Below, one piece after another: positions 8,435-16,529 of a stretch of DNA of 38,804 nucleotides (within the stretch, counting starts at the first letter, position 1; each line of letters opens with the position of its first letter). A model generated the notes under the pieces. That model had not been told where the DNA came from. It made no database searches and saw only the letters and a list, made by a program, of their open reading frames with translations. Position numbers and translations under genes: made by a program. The stretch is taken from contig NZ_SCNV01000070.1 in NCBI RefSeq assembly GCF_005503145.1, positions 1-38,804 on the forward strand, read 5' to 3'. Source of the stretch: Burkholderia sp. 4M9327F10. Its GTDB lineage: Bacteria > Pseudomonadota > Gammaproteobacteria > Burkholderiales > Burkholderiaceae.

Positions 8435-8878
8435 ATGTTTTCCCCAGGACACGCTGGAGCCAACGCATACGCACGTGTCGGCGTCGAGACAGGGGTGATG
8501 GGTGCCAATCCGCATCGTCTGGTCGTCATGCTGTATCAGGGTGCCCGCCAGGCTATCGCTCAGGCGCGCATGCATCTGCAGCAAGGTGGAGTGACGTCGG
8601 TGGCGGCGCGCGGGGAGGCGATCAGCAAGGCAATCCGGATTATTGAAAGCGGGCTGCAGGCGTCGCTCAACGTCGAAGCGGGCGGTGAAATCGGCGAACG
8701 TCTGAACGCGCTGTATGGCTACATGTCGCGCCGTCTGTTCGAAGCTAACGTAAAGCAGAGCGAAGCCATGCTGGTCGAAGTTGACCGCTTGCTGGCCACG
8801 CTCGAAGAAGCCTGGATCGGGATAGCCCCGGAGATCGCGCGGATGGCGGCACAGCCAGCCGCGGAAAGTATGAGATGA
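8435..8878 (+). CDS. fliS: Flagellin export chaperone FliS
   Basis: FliS binds the C-terminus of flagellin in the cytoplasm, keeps it from polymerising and hands it to the export gate. The 147-residue product opens with a FliS-like segment (ANAYARVGVETGVMGANPHRLVVMLYQGA), in which the Y-x-x-V pattern and the PHRLVVMLYQGA helix are family hallmarks. Further helices include RGEAISKAIRIIESGLQASLN and LNALYGYMSRRLFEAN. TAGGAGGAGC lies just before the ATG. It sits behind a sigma-28 type promoter and overlaps fliT by 4 bp (ATGA), so the pair is co-translated. The cap gene fliD and the flagellin gene, its usual neighbours, are not in this window. Confidence 0.95.
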   Translation: MFSPGHAGANAYARVGVETGVMGANPHRLVVMLYQGARQAIAQARMHLQQGGVTSVAARGEAISKAIRIIESGLQASLNVEAGGEIGERLNALYGYMSRRLFEANVKQSEAMLVEVDRLLATLEEAWIGIAPEIARMAAQPAAESMR

Positions 8879-9201
8879 CTTCGAACGCAGAATATTTTGC
8901 CCGCTACGAGGCGATCGCAGCGATTTCCGCACGCATGCTGACAGCAGCGCGTCGTGCCCTCTGGAACGATCTGGTGCCCTTGCAGGAAGAGTACCGGCAC
9001 CTGGTCGACGCATTGCAGGAGGCGGAAACCGGAGTGAGGCTCGACGAAGTGGAGCGCGCGCGCAAATACGACCTGATCCGCCAGATTCTGGCGGACGATG
9101 CGGCCATCCGGGACCTCGCGAACCCCCGCATGGCGAACCTGTCGGCGCTGTTTGCGGGCCGGCCGGCCCGGGTGCTCAAAGAGTTGTACGGAGCCCGCTG
9201 A
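8875..9201 (+). CDS. fliT: Flagellar chaperone FliT
   Basis: FliT is the export chaperone for the filament cap protein FliD, and in enterics it also dampens FlhDC. The 108-residue helical product has the size and charge pattern of the family, including YEAIAAISARMLTAARRALWNDLVPLQEEYRHLV at the N-terminus and a C-terminal VLKELYG. Sequence conservation in FliT is low, so the assignment leans on position: the start codon overlaps the fliS stop in an ATGA. Regulation of FlhDC by this FliT is not shown by the sequence. Confidence 0.85.
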   Translation: MTSNAEYFARYEAIAAISARMLTAARRALWNDLVPLQEEYRHLVDALQEAETGVRLDEVERARKYDLIRQILADDAAIRDLANPRMANLSALFAGRPARVLKELYGAR

Positions 9202-9273
9202 GTTTTTTTGATTGCGATAAATTGACTGCGTTAGCCGCGCGCAGCCAACGGTGGTAAACCCATAGGAACCGGC

Positions 9274-10860
9274 ATGAACGGAATCGACACGGCCATCGCT
9301 TCGCTGCTTGCGAGCCGGGTCGACAGTCTGCTCAACATTGCACCTGGCGCCACGGGCGCCTCGCAAACCGGCGCGTCCGCGCTGAGTACGGACGCTCCTG
9401 TCTCGCCGGGCGTGCCCGAGGTACCGACGCCGCCGCCCGCGTCCGCGCAGACCATCTTGTCCGCCGTGGCGCAGACGCTCAACGCGATTGTGCTGTCCGG
9501 TGGCGACGCCACCCCGGCCGTGCTCGGCCAGTTGCCGATCTGGCCCGCCGCTCCGTCGCTCGACGTCGAGATGGCTGAACTTCCCCTCTTTGAATCGCTC
9601 GATGCCCAGACGGCAGGCGCCGCCGCCGGCTCGGGCGAAGCCAATGCGGCCAATGCTGCCGGCACGGCGGGCGGCGCGAATGCCGCGAACCTCGCCGATG
9701 GAACGAGCGGCACGGGCGGCAGCGCGAACAGCGCTGCGGCCGGCGGTACTGCGGCCACCACCGCGACCAGTGTGGCGGCCTCACAGTTGCCGGTTGCGGC
9801 GCTCGCGGCCGCGCTCGAACAGACCGTGTCGGACAGCGGCCTCTTCTACGAAGCGCATCTCGCGCAGTGGCTGGCGGGCCAGCTCACGCTCGGCGACCTC
9901 GCCAGCGAACCGCAAAACCGTGTTCTCGATGGCACGGTCCAGCTGCCGCTCGAGTGGGCCGAGGACAGCGACGGCGCCGGCCAGTCCGGTTCGGCCGCCG
10001 CGCAGCAGGGCCGGCAGGGCGCGACGCAAACGGGTAACAGCGGTCCCGAGGCCAGCGCCGCGACGCGCTCGGCGACCTCGATCCAGTCGCCGCAGGCGGC
10101 GCGTTTTGCCGCCGGCGAAGTGCTGGCAAATTCGCTATCCGAACTTTCTTCACAGCCGGAGCGCGCGGCGCTGCATGCCGCTACGGCGCAGTTCGGCGAT
10201 ACGCCGACCCAGACCACCCAATCGGTAGCCGCGGCGATTAATGCGGCGACGGTGCCGCTGGTGCGCCAGCAGCTCGACATGCTCGCCACGGGACAGTTTC
10301 GCTGGAGCGGCGAAGCGTGGCCGGGCGCCAGGTTCGACTGGACCATCCAGCAGGAAGGCGACGAATGGGAGCGCGGCGGCGGTGGCGCCGGCACGGAGGA
10401 GGATTATCCGTGGCGCACCCGGCTTACGCTGTCGCTACCGCTGCTCGGCACGGTGGATGCGGAGCTGGTCCTCAACGGCAACCGGCTGTCGGCGCGCGTG
10501 CTGGCCAGTCCGCTCGGCGCGGCGCGGCTCGCCGAGCAAAGCGACAGCTTCCGGCAGCGTCTTGCTGCGGCGGGGATTGAACTGAGCGGCCTGTCGATTC
10601 GCGAGATCGGCGGCGGGGCGCCGGGGGCCACGCCGAATGCCGCGGCGGCTGCGGCGGCCCAGGCCGCGGCGGCTTCGGCCTATGCGCGCACGGCGCCGGC
10701 CAGCGAAGTGGCCAATGCGCCGCGCCGCGGCGCGAAATCCGAGCGGCCCGACAGGAAAGAGCGCTCCGAATGGCCTCAACGTCAGTCGCGTACGGCACGC
10801 CCCGAGCGCGCTCAGTGGCCGACCACGACGCCCGACACCGATTTCGACTGGGATATGTGA
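9274..10860 (+). CDS. Second FliK-type protein with C-terminal Flg_hook domain
   Basis: This 528-residue product has a long low-complexity N-terminal part rich in Ala, Gly, Thr and Ser. Its C-terminal segment resembles the FliK hook-length domain, about 376-447 (TRLTLSLPLLGTVDAELVLNGNRLSARV, then a helix with RLAEQSDSFRQRLAAAGIELSGLSI). An Ala-rich stretch and a basic Arg/Pro/Ser tail that ends in DTDFDWDM follow. It differs from the classical FliK at 409-1959 in lacking the NPKDLGPL motif. The stop overlaps the next ORF in TGATG, so it is coupled to the FlhB-like protein. A role as a second ruler or switch partner is inferred. The start at 9274 follows CATAGGAACCGGC, a modest ribosome site. 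Confidence 0.75.
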   Translation: MNGIDTAIASLLASRVDSLLNIAPGATGASQTGASALSTDAPVSPGVPEVPTPPPASAQTILSAVAQTLNAIVLSGGDATPAVLGQLPIWPAAPSLDVEMAELPLFESLDAQTAGAAAGSGEANAANAAGTAGGANAANLADGTSGTGGSANSAAAGGTAATTATSVAASQLPVAALAAALEQTVSDSGLFYEAHLAQWLAGQLTLGDLASEPQNRVLDGTVQLPLEWAEDSDGAGQSGSAAAQQGRQGATQTGNSGPEASAATRSATSIQSPQAARFAAGEVLANSLSELSSQPERAALHAATAQFGDTPTQTTQSVAAAINAATVPLVRQQLDMLATGQFRWSGEAWPGARFDWTIQQEGDEWERGGGGAGTEEDYPWRTRLTLSLPLLGTVDAELVLNGNRLSARVLASPLGAARLAEQSDSFRQRLAAAGIELSGLSIREIGGGAPGATPNAAAAAAAQAAAASAYARTAPASEVANAPRRGAKSERPDRKERSEWPQRQSRTARPERAQWPTTTPDTDFDWDM

Positions 10861-11180
10861 TGAGCCGCAGGCATCGCAAAAGCGCGGCCGCGCTCGTCTA
10901 CGACGCCCAAAGCAGCGAATTCGCACCGCGCGTGGTCGCGAAGGGCTACGGACTCGTCGCAGAGATGATCATTCAGCGCGCCAAGGAGGCGGGCCTGTAT
11001 GTGCACGAGGCGCCTGAGATGGTGTCGCTGCTGATGCAGGTGGACCTCGACTCGCGTATTCCGCCGCAGCTCTATCAGGCGGTGGCGGAATTGCTGGCCT
11101 GGCTGCACCGGCTGGAAAGCGGCGCGGCGGACGAGCCGCCGTCGACCGCCATCGAACCAGTCGTCCCCAAACGCTATTAG
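10860..11180 (+). CDS. FlhB C-terminal domain-like export-switch protein
   Basis: A 106-residue protein matching only the cytoplasmic domain of FlhB/YscU, the export-gate subunit that changes substrate class. The family pattern is clear: AAALVYD, APRVVAKGYGLVAEMI, AKEAGLYVHEAPEMVSLLMQVDLDS and IPPQLYQAVAELLAWLHRL. It lacks the membrane domain. At the position of the autocleavage motif NPTH it has RHRK, so it should not self-cleave. Similar stand-alone proteins (FhlB, YlqH, FlhX) are known in several bacteria. The ATG at 10860 overlaps the stop of the preceding FliK-type gene, and a longer open frame upstream (from 10770) is an artefact. Function is inferred, probably modulation of the export switch with its partner. 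Confidence 0.85.
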   Translation: MSRRHRKSAAALVYDAQSSEFAPRVVAKGYGLVAEMIIQRAKEAGLYVHEAPEMVSLLMQVDLDSRIPPQLYQAVAELLAWLHRLESGAADEPPSTAIEPVVPKRY

Positions 11181-11209
11181 GGCATCCGAAGCGACGCGGG
11201 CCGCCTACC

Positions 11210-12628
11210 CTACAGCCGCAACATCAGCTTGAGCAGGGCATTGACGCGCTTGCCGTACGGCGGCGCGATCAGCCCGCGGGCATTCCAGCGCGCCTGAGTG
11301 AGCACCGGCTTCATCTTCGAGAAGGTCACGAAACCCTCATAGCCGTGATAGGCGCCCATGCCGCTCGCACCCACGCCGCCGAACGGCAGGCTCTCGCAGG
11401 CCAGATGCATCAGCGTTTCGTTGACCGCCATGCCGCCGGCGACGGTTTCCTGTTCGACCCGCTCGATGGTTGTTGCATCCTCGTCATACAGATACAGCGC
11501 GAGCGGCCGCGGCCGGGCGTTGATCCAGGCGATTGCTTCGTCGAGCGTGTCGTAGGGGACGATCGGCAGCAGCGGCCCGAAAATCTCCTCCTGCATCAGC
11601 GCGCTCTCGTCGGGCGCCTGGGTGACGGCGATCAGCGGAAAGCGCCGGCTGGCCGGATCGGCGCCGCCGTCGGCGAGTGGATGGAGTTGCGCGCCGCCCG
11701 CCTGCGCCTCGTCGACGAGGCGCAGCAGCCGGGCGAAATGACGCTCGGAGATGATCGACGTGTAATCGGTATTGCGCTCGAAGTTCGGGTACATCGCGGC
11801 CATCCGGGCCCGCGCCCGTTCGATGAAAGCCTGCTCCTTGCCGCGCGGCACCAGCACGTAGTCCGGCGCGATGCAGGTCTGGCCTGCGTTCAGGGTCTTG
11901 CCGGCCACCAGGTTGTCGACCGCGTTGTCGAAACGCGCCTGCGGGCCGATGATGGCAGGCGACTTGCCGCCCAGTTCGAGCGTGACCGGCGTCAGATGTT
12001 CGGCCGCCGCGCGCATCACCTCGTGCCCGACCTTGGTCGAGCCGGTGAACAGCAGGTGATCGAACGGTTGCGCGCTGAAGGCGGCGGCGAGCGTCGCGTC
12101 GCCGTTGACGACGGTGACCTGGTCGCGCGCGAAGGTCTGGGCAATCAGTTGTTCGAACAGCGCCGAGGTACGAGGCGTCAGCTCCGACATCTTGATGATG
12201 GCGCGATTGCCGGCGGTGAGGGCGCTCACCAGCGGCCCGGCTGCGAGCAGCACCGGGTAGTTCCACGGCACGATGATGCCGACCACGCCGAGCGGCTGCG
12301 GCAGCACCTTGGCGCGCGCCGGCAACAGCCATTTGTTGGTGCTGCGGCGTTGGGGTTTCATCCAGCGTCTGCCGTGCCTGAGCGCGGCGTCGATCTCCTC
12401 TTTCACCAGCAGGAATTCCGCGAGCAGGATCTCCTCTTTCGCGCGGTTGCCGAAGTCGGCGTTCATGGCCTCGGCGAGCGCGTCGCGGTTGTCGAGCAAC
12501 ATCGCGCGCAGTGCCTTCAGATGGGCGGCGCGCGTCTCCCATGACGGATACGGCGAGCGCAGATAGCTGAGCCGTTGCTCGCGCAGCAGCGCTTCGAGCG
12601 CGGCAATCTCAGGCAGATCGTTCTTCAT
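11210..12628 (-). CDS. calB: Coniferyl-aldehyde dehydrogenase
   Basis: An NAD(P)-dependent aldehyde dehydrogenase that in its family oxidises coniferyl aldehyde and related aryl or long-chain aldehydes to acids. From the ATG at 12628 it has 472 residues. The cofactor-fold motif PWNYPVLLAAGPLVSALTAGN is at about 121-141, the general base Glu in TLELGGKSP near 218 and the nucleophile Cys in NAGQTCIAPDY near 252. The N-terminal SWETRAAHLKALRAML and the C-terminal LPFGGVGASGMGAYHGYEGF with hydrophobic tail are typical of the coniferyl-aldehyde subgroup. I use 12628 rather than the GTG at 12634 because AAGGGAG ends 6 bases before the ATG. It lies 151 bp after the AidB-like gene on the same strand. 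The substrate is assigned by subgroup only. Confidence 0.85.
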   Translation of the reverse strand: MKNDLPEIAALEALLREQRLSYLRSPYPSWETRAAHLKALRAMLLDNRDALAEAMNADFGNRAKEEILLAEFLLVKEEIDAALRHGRRWMKPQRRSTNKWLLPARAKVLPQPLGVVGIIVPWNYPVLLAAGPLVSALTAGNRAIIKMSELTPRTSALFEQLIAQTFARDQVTVVNGDATLAAAFSAQPFDHLLFTGSTKVGHEVMRAAAEHLTPVTLELGGKSPAIIGPQARFDNAVDNLVAGKTLNAGQTCIAPDYVLVPRGKEQAFIERARARMAAMYPNFERNTDYTSIISERHFARLLRLVDEAQAGGAQLHPLADGGADPASRRFPLIAVTQAPDESALMQEEIFGPLLPIVPYDTLDEAIAWINARPRPLALYLYDEDATTIERVEQETVAGGMAVNETLMHLACESLPFGGVGASGMGAYHGYEGFVTFSKMKPVLTQARWNARGLIAPPYGKRVNALLKLMLRL

Positions 12629-12682
12629 GTCCACTCCCTTGCTGGATATGTTGATGCGCGGTGGGCCGCGCTTGTCGTTGTG

Positions 12683-12710
12683 CTGACTGACTGGCTGGCT
12701 GGTTGGTTGG
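12683..12710. repeat. Degenerate tetranucleotide repeat in the calB leader
   Basis: Seven 4-bp units run CTGA, CTGA, CTGG, CTGG, CTGG, TTGG, TTGG in the gap between the AidB-like gene and calB, about 55-80 bp before the calB start. The units drift stepwise, as if from slippage followed by mutation. It is outside any gene I call. Confidence 0.6.
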
Positions 12711-12779
12711 AGAAGCGGTGAGCGCCGTTTGTCAGGCCGCTCATCGAGCTGTTCATCAGGATGCCCATCCAGTTACCCG

Positions 12780-14453
12780 TCAAGCGGGGAAAGCCCGCTC
12801 GATAATCGCCGCATGATCGAAGCTGGCCGGCAACGTGCCGTACACCCGGCCGCTTTCGCCGCAGCCATCGGCCAGACGCGTGGCGATGAAGGCATCCGCG
12901 ACGGCTGCCGGGGCGTGGCGCACAAGCAGCGTCGCCTGAGCGATCAGCACCAGTTGCTGGGCGATCCGCCGCGCCGAGGCTTCGCGCGTGTGCGGCGCCT
13001 CGCTGAGCGTGGCGGCAAGGCGCTGCAGCGCCGCGGCGAGCGCGGGATGCGCCTGCGCCTCTGTCTGCCACGCGGCGAACAGGGCCTGCGCGGCATCGGC
13101 TTCGCGCTCCATGGCGCGCAGCACGTCGAGGCACATCACGTTGCCCGAGCCTTCCCAGATCGAGTTGACCGGCGCCTCGCGATAGAAGCGCGCCATTGGC
13201 CCTTCTTCGACATAACCGTTGCCGCCCCAGACTTCCATGGCCTCGCCGGTGAATTCGAGCGTGCGCTTGCAGACCCAGTACTTGGCCGCCGGGGTGACGA
13301 TGCGCCGCCACGCGCGTTCTTCGGGGGCGCTGGCGGCATCCTCGAAAGCGCGCGCGAGACGCATGAACAGGACCGTGGCCGCTTCGGATTCCAGCGCGAG
13401 ATCGGCGAGCACGTTGCGCATCAGCGGCTGTTCGGCCAGATGCCGGCCGAACGCGCTGCGATGCCGTGCGTGGTGAATCGCCTGCACCAGCGCGGCACGC
13501 ATCAAGGCCGCACTGCCGATCACGCAGTCGAGCCGCGTGTAGTTCGCCATCTCGATGATGGTCGGCACGCCGCGCCCTTCCTCGCCAATCAGGATGCCGA
13601 ACGCATCGAGGAATTCCACCTCGCTGCTCGCGTTCGAGCGATTGCCGAGCTTGTCTTTCAGCCGCTGGATCTGCACGGCGTTCTTGCTGCCGTCGGGGGC
13701 GAAGCGCGGCACGAAGAAACACGACAGGCCTTCGTGATCGTCGGTGCGGGCGAGCACCAGGTGGGCGTCGCATTGCGGCGCGGAGAAGAACCACTTGTGG
13801 CCGACCAGCCGGTATGCGCCGCCGCGTCCGCCGCCGTCGGTGGCATAAGCGTGCGTCTGATTGCTGCGCACATCCGAGCCGCCCTGTTTCTCGGTCATGC
13901 CCATGCCGATCATCGCCGAACGCTTCTGCGCGAGCGGCAGGTCGCGCGGATCGTGTTCGCGGGCATAGAGCTTGTCGCGCAGCGTCTCGAACAGCGCCGG
14001 CTCGCGCTGCAGCACGGGAATGCTGGCGAACGTCATGGTGAGCGGGCACAGCGAGCCGGACTCGATCTGCGCGTGCAGGAAGTAGCCGGCGCAGCGCGCC
14101 GCCATGGCGGCGCGCTGCGGATCGGAGAACGGCAGGGCATGCAGGCCCTCGCGCCGCAGCAGCGCGAGCAGGCTGTGCCATGCGGGATGAAATTCCAGTG
14201 CGTCGATGCGCTCGCCGCGCGGGCTATGTGTGAACAGTTCGGGGGTATGGCGGTTCGCCAGTTCGGCGAGCGCGAGCGTGTCCGGGGTGGTCAGCGCGGC
14301 GCCGTGGCGCAGCAGCGTCTCACGATGCCAGGCGGCGCCGTCGCGCTCGAGTGCGGCGACGAGGGCCGTATCGCAGGCGAACAGGTTGTAATCCGCGAGG
14401 GGCGGAACCTGGTTCGTGACGTCGTGCGTTTTGCCGGGGCCATACCGTTCCAT
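12780..14453 (-). CDS. AidB-type acyl-CoA dehydrogenase family protein
   Basis: The 557-residue product follows E. coli AidB along its length. It shows THDVTNQVPPLADYNLF near the N-terminus, HAQIESGSLCPLTMTFA at about 127-143 and the flavin-site stretch GMGMTEKQGGSDVRSN at about 183-198. LVGHKWFFSAPQCDAHLVLA, LKDKLGNRSNASSEVEF and PVNSIWEGSGNVMCLDVLR follow. AidB is an FAD protein with weak isovaleryl-CoA dehydrogenase activity, induced by alkylation damage and able to bind DNA. Many proteobacterial homologues are simply acyl-CoA dehydrogenases. GGAGACAGCAG precedes the ATG. Placement before calB suggests acyl-CoA or aldehyde breakdown rather than DNA repair, but that is inference. Confidence 0.85.
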   Translation of the reverse strand: MERYGPGKTHDVTNQVPPLADYNLFACDTALVAALERDGAAWHRETLLRHGAALTTPDTLALAELANRHTPELFTHSPRGERIDALEFHPAWHSLLALLRREGLHALPFSDPQRAAMAARCAGYFLHAQIESGSLCPLTMTFASIPVLQREPALFETLRDKLYAREHDPRDLPLAQKRSAMIGMGMTEKQGGSDVRSNQTHAYATDGGGRGGAYRLVGHKWFFSAPQCDAHLVLARTDDHEGLSCFFVPRFAPDGSKNAVQIQRLKDKLGNRSNASSEVEFLDAFGILIGEEGRGVPTIIEMANYTRLDCVIGSAALMRAALVQAIHHARHRSAFGRHLAEQPLMRNVLADLALESEAATVLFMRLARAFEDAASAPEERAWRRIVTPAAKYWVCKRTLEFTGEAMEVWGGNGYVEEGPMARFYREAPVNSIWEGSGNVMCLDVLRAMEREADAAQALFAAWQTEAQAHPALAAALQRLAATLSEAPHTREASARRIAQQLVLIAQATLLVRHAPAAVADAFIATRLADGCGESGRVYGTLPASFDHAAIIERAFPA

Positions 14454-14888
14454 CTGCTGTCTCCGTTTGCCGGATGCGCACCCTCGGTGCGCGTAGCGCT
14501 ATTCAAGGGACACCCGGGGACACCCGGGGGCACTCGGGGCGCTGTTTTATCGATGCACGCAGCGCCGCTTGTCGTCGCGCTCGGGCGTGTCGCGCTGCGT
14601 TTGAATAACGTATTTGCATGCCGCGCAGGTCACGCTATGCCGGTGTTTGTGGGTCTCAAGCGCGGCTAGCGCCACCTCGGCCACCGCCTTTCATCATAGG
14701 GTCGCGCTGCGCATTTCGTTTAGAGGGATCGCTCTGGCGCGAACCCGCCGCGCGCCGGCAACGCTCCCTACAATGCGCAGGAACACACGTAGACAAGTGT
14801 GCACGAGACATGGGATCGGGGTAAGCGCTAAAGCGCTCACTCCGGCCGACAGGGTACGTGCGCAACGCGGCCCGAACAGGAGGAGCGC
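14454..14888. other. Divergent regulatory region between the AidB-like gene and the GMC oxidoreductase
   Basis: 435 bp without a gene. It holds a GCGCACC-CTC-GGTGCGC hairpin (14476-14492) and a 10-bp tandem repeat (14507-14536). A possible -10 TACAAT lies at about 14769-14774 reading towards the GMC gene, with a CACAC-N8-GTGTG palindrome at 14784-14801. An AGCGCT-AA-AGCGCT double palindrome lies near 14823-14836. The last two lie between the possible promoter and the GMC start, so they could be operators. No regulator gene is adjacent. Confidence 0.4.
14507..14536. repeat. Three tandem 10-bp repeats
   Basis: GGGACACCCG, GGGACACCCG and GGGGCACTCG follow each other directly, then a further GGG. 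The block stands about 55 bp before the AidB-like start on the minus strand, so it lies where a promoter or operator of that gene would be expected. Confidence 0.6.
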
Positions 14889-16529
14889 ATGCAATACGAC
14901 TACATCATCGTAGGTGCGGGGTCCGGCGGCTGTTCGCTGGCGGGCCGGCTGGCGGACACCTGTCCCGACGCGACAATCGCGCTGATCGAAGCGGGGCCGC
15001 ACACCGAGCGCAACCTGTTCGTCAACATGCCGGTTGGCGTCGCGGCCGTCGTCCCCAAGAAGCTCAAGACCAATTACGGCTACGAAACCACGCCGCAACC
15101 CGCGCTCACCGGGCGCCGCGGCTACCAGCCGCGCGGGCGCGGCTATGGCGGTTCGAGTGCGATCAACGCCATGATCTACACGCGTGGCCACCCGCTCGAT
15201 TACGACGAATGGGCGCAACTCGGCTGCGATGGCTGGGCGTGGGCCGACGTGTTGCCGTACTTTCGCCGTGCCGAGGGCAATCAGCGCGGCGCCGATGCGT
15301 GGCACGGCGCAGACGGCCCGCTCACCGTCAGCGATCTGCGTTATCGCAATCCGTTCTCGCAACGTTTCGTGCAGGCCGCTTTGGAAGCGGGCCACCGGCC
15401 GAACGCCGACTTCAACGGCGCCGACCAGGAAGGGATCGGCTTCTACCAGGTCACGCAGCGCGACGGACGGCGCTGCAGCGTGGCACGCGCCTACATCTAC
15501 GGCCGCGAGCGGCCCAATCTGCACACGCTGGCCGATGCGACGGTGCTGCGGGTGGTTTTCGACGGCAAGCGGGCGAGTGGTGTGGAGATCGTCCGCGGCG
15601 GCCGCACCGAAACGCTCGAAGCGCGTGCCGAGGTGGTGCTCGCGGCGGGCGCATTCAATACGCCGCAGTTGCTGATGTGCTCGGGGATCGGACCGGCTGC
15701 GCATCTGCAATCGTTCGGTGTGCCGGTGATTCATGACGCGCCGCAGGTGGGTCAGAACCTGATCGACCATATCGACTTCACCATCAACAAGCGGGTGGCG
15801 TCGATCGAGCCGACCGGCTTTTCGATCCGCGGGATCGCGCGGATGCTGCCGCAGTTCGTCAGCTTCATGCGGCACGGCACGGGCATGCTGTCGAGCAATG
15901 TGGCCGAGGCGGGCGGCTTCCTGAAGAGCCGGCCCACGCTCGAGCGGCCGGATCTGCAACTGCACTTCTGCGCCGCGCTGGTCGACGATCACAACCGCCA
16001 TATGCATTGGGGTCACGGCTATTCGCTGCACGTGTGCGTGCTGCGTCCGCACAGCCGGGGCACGGTGACGCTGGCGAGCGGCGATGCACGCGAAGCGCCG
16101 GTGATCGATCCGCGCTTTCTGAGCGATTCGCGCGACATGGACCTGCTGCTGGAAGGGGCGCAGATCGCGCGGCGGATTCTCGACGCACCGTCGCTCGCGG
16201 TGCGCGGCGGCAAGGAGTTGTACACGCATCCCGGCCAGAGCCACGCGGAGTTGCGCGAGACCATTGCCGCGCATGCCGATACGATTTATCACCCGGTGGC
16301 GACGTGCCGGATGGGCAGCGATGCTGCGTCCGTGGTCGATCCGCAGTTGCGGGTGCGCGGCGTGACGGGTCTGCGGATCGTCGATGCGTCTGTGATGCCT
16401 ACCTTGATCGGCGGCAATACGAATGCGCCGACGGTGATGATCGGTGAGCGCGCCGCCGAGTTCATTGCGACGGCGCGGCGCGCGGGAGCGGTGGCGCGGG
16501 CCGGCGCGGCGGCGGGTGCGGTCGCTTGA
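14889..16529 (+). CDS. GMC family FAD-dependent oxidoreductase (choline dehydrogenase-like)
   Basis: An FAD flavoprotein of the glucose-methanol-choline family that oxidises alcohols to aldehydes. The 546 residues begin with the dinucleotide fold YDYIIVGAGSGGCSLAGRL (about 3-21). GMC signature 1 is GRGYGGSSAINAMIYTRGHP near 80-100, and signature 2 is near AGAFNTPQLLMCSGIGP at about 255-271. The C-terminal catalytic region has YHPVATCRMG with the active-site His and GNTNAPTVMIGERAAEFI with the Asn. AACAGGAGGAGCGC gives a strong ribosome site. It resembles AlkJ and BetA, but the substrate cannot be read from sequence. Divergent from the AidB-like/calB genes, it could supply aldehyde to CalB, an alcohol-aldehyde-acid route that is inference. 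Confidence 0.88.
   Translation: MQYDYIIVGAGSGGCSLAGRLADTCPDATIALIEAGPHTERNLFVNMPVGVAAVVPKKLKTNYGYETTPQPALTGRRGYQPRGRGYGGSSAINAMIYTRGHPLDYDEWAQLGCDGWAWADVLPYFRRAEGNQRGADAWHGADGPLTVSDLRYRNPFSQRFVQAALEAGHRPNADFNGADQEGIGFYQVTQRDGRRCSVARAYIYGRERPNLHTLADATVLRVVFDGKRASGVEIVRGGRTETLEARAEVVLAAGAFNTPQLLMCSGIGPAAHLQSFGVPVIHDAPQVGQNLIDHIDFTINKRVASIEPTGFSIRGIARMLPQFVSFMRHGTGMLSSNVAEAGGFLKSRPTLERPDLQLHFCAALVDDHNRHMHWGHGYSLHVCVLRPHSRGTVTLASGDAREAPVIDPRFLSDSRDMDLLLEGAQIARRILDAPSLAVRGGKELYTHPGQSHAELRETIAAHADTIYHPVATCRMGSDAASVVDPQLRVRGVTGLRIVDASVMPTLIGGNTNAPTVMIGERAAEFIATARRAGAVARAGAAAGAVA

Noticed and set aside
12625..14181. 518-codon open frame on the minus strand
   Set aside because: Same strand but a different frame from the AidB-like gene, Arg/Ala-rich, no family pattern.
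14694..16292. 532-codon open frame on the minus strand
   Set aside because: It is antisense to the GMC oxidoreductase, whose motifs are clear. The antisense product shows no domain.
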